In this document: piece by piece, positions 58,801 to 64,000 of the stretch
Position numbering within the stretch: the first letter of the stretch is position 1
How the letters are laid out: every line of letters starts with the position of its first letter
NCBI GenBank assembly: GCA_012184525.1
Contig: WOFQ01000003.1
Span: 558,001-622,000, forward strand
Length of the DNA: 64,000 nucleotides
DNA from: Xenoacremonium recifei
Taxonomy: Eukaryota; Ascomycota; Sordariomycetes; Hypocreales; Nectriaceae
Direction of reading: 5' to 3'
The notes under the pieces: model-generated
Seen by the model: only the letters and a program-made list of their open reading frames with translations
Databases searched by the model: none
Told to the model about the DNA's origin: nothing
Program-made: the position numbers and the translations under genes

Positions 58801-60651
58801 GTGTGATTTGCAATGGCCCCGTCGGGAAGAGGAGAGGCGCCTGAGATTGGCCGATGGTCATTTCACAGACAGGGCTCTCTCAGTGTGTTCTGTCGGCGAC
58901 GGCGGCCACAGCGGGGGAAGTGTTAAGGCACAGAGGGCATAGCAGGGGACATGGGGATGGAATGGATGGGTGGGCCGCTCTGAATTTGACCAAAGCCTCA
59001 CTGCTGGCCCGTCCAGGGTTCCAACAAGAGTCTAGAGTCTGCTGAGGCCCAGAGTTCGTTCGAGTCACGGACACCAGCAACACACAGACGCAGACAGGAG
59101 GAGGGTTAAGAAGCGACGGATCGACAGCGACGCAACCTGAACGGGGTTCGGGTACGGATAGGCAGGAGGAAGAGGATGGATGCTGCTCCTCACAAGTCAA
59201 TCCAACCCAGGGCAGGGCAGGGCAGGGCAGGGCAGTCTCTGGCACCCGACAGAAGCGGATTAAGCCAGAATCCCCCGAATGCCCCCTCTCGACCAGACCA
59301 GTCGGGGAAGTGAGAGAGCGAACAAGAGGAGAACGGAAGAGGGCAAAAAGCACGCTAAGCGGCCGTCCGTGTCGTGCGCCCTTTTTACGTTGCGAGTCTT
59401 GTCGCTGCTGGCGGGGACGAATCCTCGTGTCTGTGATGGAGGATGACGATGATGACAGGACAGGCACCACTGGTCCGGGCGAGAGCCTTAGGTTGTGGTT
59501 CGCATCCGAGACACCGTGAAGCGTTGCAATGTCGTTGCCGGGACGAGGTTGGCTGGCGGCGGGCGATCATCTTCAGCGTGTTCTCTCAGCCAGCCAACCC
59601 TCTGCGCGCAGCGACCGCAGCAGTGCTTCTAGAAGGCCGGCAGAAGCAACACCGCCATTCAGACGGCGGCTGACGCAGGGGGGATGCTCACTTGCGGCCG
59701 CCGCAGCAGAAGAGACGCAGGGGGATGGATGGATGGAAGGAAGCATGCCATGCACACGCTCACACGCGCTCTCTTCTCTCTCAGTACGGTACGTACTCCG
59801 GACGCGTGCGAGAGTCATGTCCTCCCGTCTGACACTCACCCATCAACGCCTGCGGGGAGAGCAGCAGACTTGACTTGGGGGCAGACAGACACTCTTCGGT
59901 GGAACCAGCCCGTCGAGAGTTTCAGACCATCCGCGACCTGCAAATGATGTCCCTGAAACCGCGTTGGCCGTCGACCAGGGATCCATGAAGCCTCTCACGG
60001 CCAGGGGCGCAAGCGGGCGAGCTAGCCAGGGGAGGGAGGCCCAGCGTGGGCCGACGACGAGCGATCCCCTCCGGCAAGCCCGTTTGTTATAATGTCCCTC
60101 GACGGGCCCAGAATTCGTCGAAGCCTTCTAGAAGGGCTAGAAGGCCGTCTCGCTGTCTCTCTCGCCGACTTTTTGCTTTTGCTTCTGCTATTACCACTCA
60201 CAGGACGAATCCCGCACGAGACTTTTCACGCTGCCCCCCCCTCGCTCGCGGACACGACTTAACACTCTCACACATTCCTTCAACACCACGGCTGGATTTC
60301 GAGGAGCCCCTATTTTGCGGATCTTGGACGACGAGCGATCGTGTGGGAGACGAACCGCCGCGAACCGCTCAATCAGCGTCGAATATTTCGCTCTCTGCTC
60401 AACCGCCCCCCCGGACTCTGATAGCGAGACTCACCAGGACTCATCGACGACTCACCGCCCCCTCGACTCGACGAGACCACATGCCGGTACTCTCGACGAC
60501 AGCCTCTCATCTCGACTGACCTCCCGAGACGGGCCCCTCACTCTCGCCCGCGAGGATCGCACGGGAGAACCCCCCTCTCTTCCCCCCCCTCAGCGCTGAG
60601 CGCTCGCATTCTCCCCAGCCCTGATCCGTGCCGTACGGACGGGCCGTAATC
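55873..60651. other. Long intergenic region between the two C2H2 genes
   Basis: About 4.8 kb with no supported gene. Frames of up to 305 codons on the minus strand (57068-57985, 58880-59470) are low-complexity, lack family motifs and lie in skewed DNA. Simple repeats are present: (AAGGC/AAGAC)n at about 57145-57175 and (GGGCA)n at about 59209-59235. The right 600 bases are a pyrimidine-rich leader of paralogue B. Confidence 0.4.
59209..59235. repeat. (GGGCA)n short tandem repeat
   Basis: Five uninterrupted GGGCA units in intergenic DNA. Confidence 0.8.
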
Positions 60652-62592
60652 ATGTTCCCGTACACCATGCAAGACGACCAAGGCGTTAGGCCTCTGGCGG
60701 AGGAGGACCAGCAGGTGCTGTTCGGCCTCGCCCGTCGCTACGGCGTCCAGAGTCTCATGGTCGCATTGAGCGGCCTGGGAGCCTCATGTGAGTAGACGGT
60801 GAAAGCGCAGTGTTCTTGTGACGGGAACTAACACGGACTCGCAGCCCGGGCATCGACCTTCTCGGCGACGACGCTCCTCAGCAACACCAGTGCCCCCTCG
60901 CTGGCCTGGAGCAGCTCCGAGGCCTCACACGGGCGGTCCGACGCTGCCTCGATACGCACGCAGTCCACCTGGCAGGAGAACGCCGGCGAGGTGCCGTCCA
61001 TCGCCGACGTCGACATGGGCAAGCTGCAGGACCGCACGTGGTTGGACTCGCCCGGCATGATGCAGTCGCCCCTGAACAGCACCAGCAACTCGGGCGATAT
61101 TACATCCAACCCCAGCCCGCGCCACGTGGTGCCGACGTCCAAGAAGTACCAGTGCCCGATGTGCTTCCTCGACCACAACCCCGTGGGCTTCGGCCGCAAG
61201 AGCGACTTCAAGAAGCACCTATACAACTTCCACGGTGCTGATGTGGTGTGGCTGTGCCGTACCAAGGGTTGCCACCTCTCGTTTGCGACGGAGCGCGCCT
61301 ACAGCACGCATGCTAAGGAGACGCACCGCATGGATGCCCTGCCGAACAGCTCAGCAAGGACTGAGCTGTGCCCGCAGGTTGTCTTCGCGTGCGGCTTCTC
61401 CAACTGCAAGGACCGCATCTTCGAGTCGGCCAACAGTGAGCAGGCGAGCAACAGCCGCGACAAATATTTCGAGCACATCGCGAAGCACTTTGAGGATGGC
61501 TTTGATGTCAACGACTGGGAGTACCACGTGCAGCTGCACAACCTGATGCGCCAGTCCAAGGTGAAGAGCATCTGGAAGACGTGTATCTGGCCCAAGGAGC
61601 GCCGCCAGCAATTGACATGGCGGCCGCGCAGCTCTGGCGATCTAAAGCGCATGCTGGAGGCGCGGCACCTTGGCGAGGATATCTCGACGTTGGTGCGGCT
61701 CGCCTTTATCTTGGGCACCTCCCCCTTTACCAATGCCAACACGCCGCCACCGAGCGAGATTGATCTGCAGTTCCCGCTGCCGGTGCGGAACGAGTGTCTC
61801 ATGGACACGGTTGGACATGCTGACGGCGGACATCATCCTCAGCCTGCGGAGAGCACCCCGACTGTCACGGTGTCTAAGCAGCAACAGCCTCAGACACCGC
61901 CGGCGCCAGCTCTCCCGGCCCGACGTATCAAGCAGGAGACGAGGCCGACAACTCCTGCGGATGTGATGCCCGACCCGATGATCCGCGACGATCTCACTGC
62001 CGGGCCTCATCCCGGCACGCCCTTCCCTATTCCCAACGAGCATGTCTGGCCCGTCGACGCGCCTAAGTTTGCCCCTGACGGCATGCCCGATCAGATGACT
62101 ACCTTTGCCGACGCGCAGATGACATACATCCTGCCTGGCCAGGAGCTCCCGCCGCAATGGACGGACATGGCCACTCCAGTTCAATACTCTCAGGACGAAG
62201 TCATGAGCAACGTATACATGACTCCGCAGCCGCAACCACCACAGCAGCAGCAGCAGCGGCCAGCCACGCCCATCCCCTCCAAGCGGCCTGTCTCCTGGGG
62301 CAAGCGACTCAGCTTGGAGAACTTGCGGCCAAAGAAGAAGACGAGCGTGTACGGCAGCCCGGCCTCAGACACCGATGCCGTACCGCCCGTACCGCCGATG
62401 TACTCGGGCGAGATTCCCACGTCGGTGCCTGTCTCGGCGCATGGCTATGACCTGCCCATGCGGATGAGCAGTCACCCCGTGGGCTTCAACCAGGCGACCT
62501 TCATGCAGCAGCAGCAGCAGCAACAGCAGCAGATGCAGATGCATGGCTCGCCCACGACGTTCTACCTGGACGATGCGGATATCAGGCTGTAG
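60652..62592 (+). CDS. C2H2 zinc-finger protein, paralogue B
   Basis: Model join(60652..60787, 60845..62592), 627 aa. The 57-nt phase-1 intron sits after GLGAS, at the same place as in paralogue A after GSSGLS, and both donors read TCATGTGAGTA. Fingers start YQCPMCFLDHNP (about 147); CRTKGCHLSFATERAYSTH is the canonical C-x4-C-x12-H-x4-H; and FACGFSNC to HIAKH is the third. The region LHNLMRQSKVKSIW...LEARHLGEDISTLVRLAFILG is the counterpart of that in A. The C-terminus is Pro/Gln-rich with a run of about ten Gln near the end. It is a probable nuclear regulator of unknown target. Paralogue A lies 4.8 kb upstream on the same strand. Confidence 0.87.
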
Positions 62593-63324
62593 GCGCGGCC
62601 TGAAGAGGGGACGTTATTCGATTCGTTGCACATATGAGCGTTGTTTATTACTTGTACTAATACGCCTGCCTGCGGGGGAAAAAACGCATGACGACGGAAA
62701 AGCCGGGATACTGTCTCTCTCTCATTGATGAATTGTTTTTCTTTGTCTTTTGCTGTTGTTTCGCGGATGCCACCAACCAGTCCTAGTTAGACCTCCTCCT
62801 TTTTCTATTGTTGAGATACCACGGTGTTGCGATGCTTGATTTTTTTCTTTGCTGTTAGTTTGAGTGTCAGGATGGGCGGTAGGATTTGGAGGACAATATA
62901 TACCTGCCGGGAATGGGAGGCGGTGATATATATACCCAGTGTACATACATTGATGGGTAGGATACCCTGGGGACTGGATGGGGTAATAAGTAACTCAATT
63001 TTGAGCATCTTGACTCTACTTGTGAGATGGTGTGATCATGCATGTGATGATAGTGAGAGGCTTGATATATGTTCTCCAATTCTTGCGGAAACACGACCCG
63101 TAGAGTTATACGTGAGTAAGGGGAATATCTCTACTGTCCTCACAGGCCACGAAGAGAAGACTTCGTCTCAAGGGTACTCTTAAACACGTCAAGTTGAATT
63201 GAATGAGAAACAATCGTTAATTTCGTGCCTTGTCCTGCCCAAGTTGATGCCCTTCGAGATCAAGCATCATCTTAAACTCCATGCTCCAATACACTTCCGG
63301 ATCGTCCAACTTTCATCTCTACTC
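62593..63324. other. Convergent intergenic region
   Basis: AT-rich 3' flanks of paralogue B (plus) and the surface-protein gene (minus). No gene is seen. Confidence 0.45.
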
Positions 63325-64000
63325 TCACCGTTGATTCCCCTGATTGTCTGCCGCATATTCCACTGGCAATTCCACAGGCCTCACCTCGGACGCCAACTCA
63401 GCATGATACTCCGGCGCCGGCATCTCGAACATCGGTGGTGGTGCCGGCGGCGTCTCATGTATATTGTCTTGGTACTTGTAGAACGGCGTGGGCGCCTGCG
63501 AGGGCACCTCACTCGACCCTGCTGCCATCATCGTGGTGTTCTCCTGGGGCGAGCCCGGCATCGTCCCTGGTAACGGGGCGTGTTTGCGGCGGCGACACCA
63601 GAACCACAGACCGGATATGCCAACCAGGGCGACGCCGAGTCCAACGCCAACGCCGGCGCCAATGGCTGTCGTTTTGTTGCTACTGCCACCACTGCTGCTG
63701 GAGGCTGAAGAGCTTGCGGATGCGGATGCCGAGGCTGTGGAAGCTGATGTCGAGGAGGTGGCTGTCGAAGTCGCGAGGCTTGATGCTGTGCTCGAGGACG
63801 AGGCGGCGGCGGTGCTGGTTACTGCTTGGCCGGCAGTTGCGGTCACGTTTGCGTTCCCGATGCTGAGCTTGGTCGAGTCGGTGTTGCAGCAGTTTGTATC
63901 GGAGCAGCACCACGAGTCGGAATGCGAAGCCGTGGCATTAGCGCAGCGCATCACCCATTCTCCTCCCGCCGGATTTTCTACCCTCATATTAGCACACTCT
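63325..64000 (-). CDS. Single-pass cell-surface protein, 5' end beyond the window
   Basis: The frame is open from the window edge to the stop at 63325, so at least 224 C-terminal residues are seen. Upstream of the ATG at 63987 the frame stays open (reading ECAN), so that Met is probably internal. Order: a Cys-rich extracellular part (CSDTNCCN), a Ser/Thr/Ala-rich stretch of about 60 residues likely to be O-glycosylated, a transmembrane helix AIGAGVGVGLGVALVGISGL followed by WFWCRRRK, and a cytosolic tail rich in Pro and Glu (TPPAPPPMFEMP). This layout is common in fungal wall-sensor-like proteins. A specific ligand or partner cannot be named. Confidence 0.75.
   Translation of the reverse strand, partial: ECANMRVENPAGGEWVMRCANATASHSDSWCCSDTNCCNTDSTKLSIGNANVTATAGQAVTSTAAASSSSTASSLATSTATSSTSASTASASASASSSASSSSGGSSNKTTAIGAGVGVGLGVALVGISGLWFWCRRRKHAPLPGTMPGSPQENTTMMAAGSSEVPSQAPTPFYKYQDNIHETPPAPPPMFEMPAPEYHAELASEVRPVELPVEYAADNQGNQR

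Overview
The window reads as nuclear DNA of a filamentous ascomycete (Pezizomycotina, most likely a Sordariomycete). Genes carry short introns (mostly 45-120 nt) with GT..AG ends and CTAAC/CTGAC branch sites. The gene families are typical of these fungi: Zn2Cys6 regulator, HET domain, HMT1-type ABC transporter, and a 26-residue copper metallothionein with the same seven-cysteine spacing as the Neurospora protein. All assignments come from reading the sequence. Exon joins were checked for reading frame by hand, with no alignment or transcript data.

Region 1 (1-13.1 kb) looks like a catabolic gene cluster. It holds two flavoprotein oxidases of the sarcosine oxidase/fructosyl-amino-acid oxidase family, a Zn2Cys6 regulator between them, a Dal5-like MFS permease, and a 5-oxoprolinase/hydantoinase divergent from the permease. 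The same 12-base inverted repeat CGGCGTCGTCCG (a CGG-N6-CCG site) lies upstream of oxidase 1, upstream of oxidase 2 (as its reverse complement) and in the permease/oxoprolinase promoter. This suggests one regulon for uptake of an N-substituted or cyclic amide amino-acid derivative, ATP-driven ring opening, and H2O2-producing oxidation (oxidase 2 ends in SKL, a peroxisomal signal).

Region 2 (13.1-27.4 kb) is gene-poor. It has a HET-domain gene broken by an in-frame TAA, an AT-rich patch, an intact-looking unknown multi-pass membrane protein, an orphan HET C-terminal fragment, a CTCAGC-rich repeat block, and about 9 kb without a convincing gene.

Region 3 (27.4-41.9 kb) is gene-dense. It holds an ATF/CREB-type bZIP factor, an HMT1-type ABC transporter with a C-terminal PAM2-like motif and a possible RGG-rich tail, an SGT2-like co-chaperone, a membrane RING protein with a 12-bp coding minisatellite, a small four-helix membrane protein, and the metallothionein.

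Region 4 (41.9-48.6 kb) is gene-poor with at least one decayed gene. Region 5 (48.6-64 kb) contains galactokinase, two paralogous C2H2 zinc-finger genes in tandem sharing an intron at the same position, and at the right edge the 3' part of a single-pass cell-surface protein gene running off the window.
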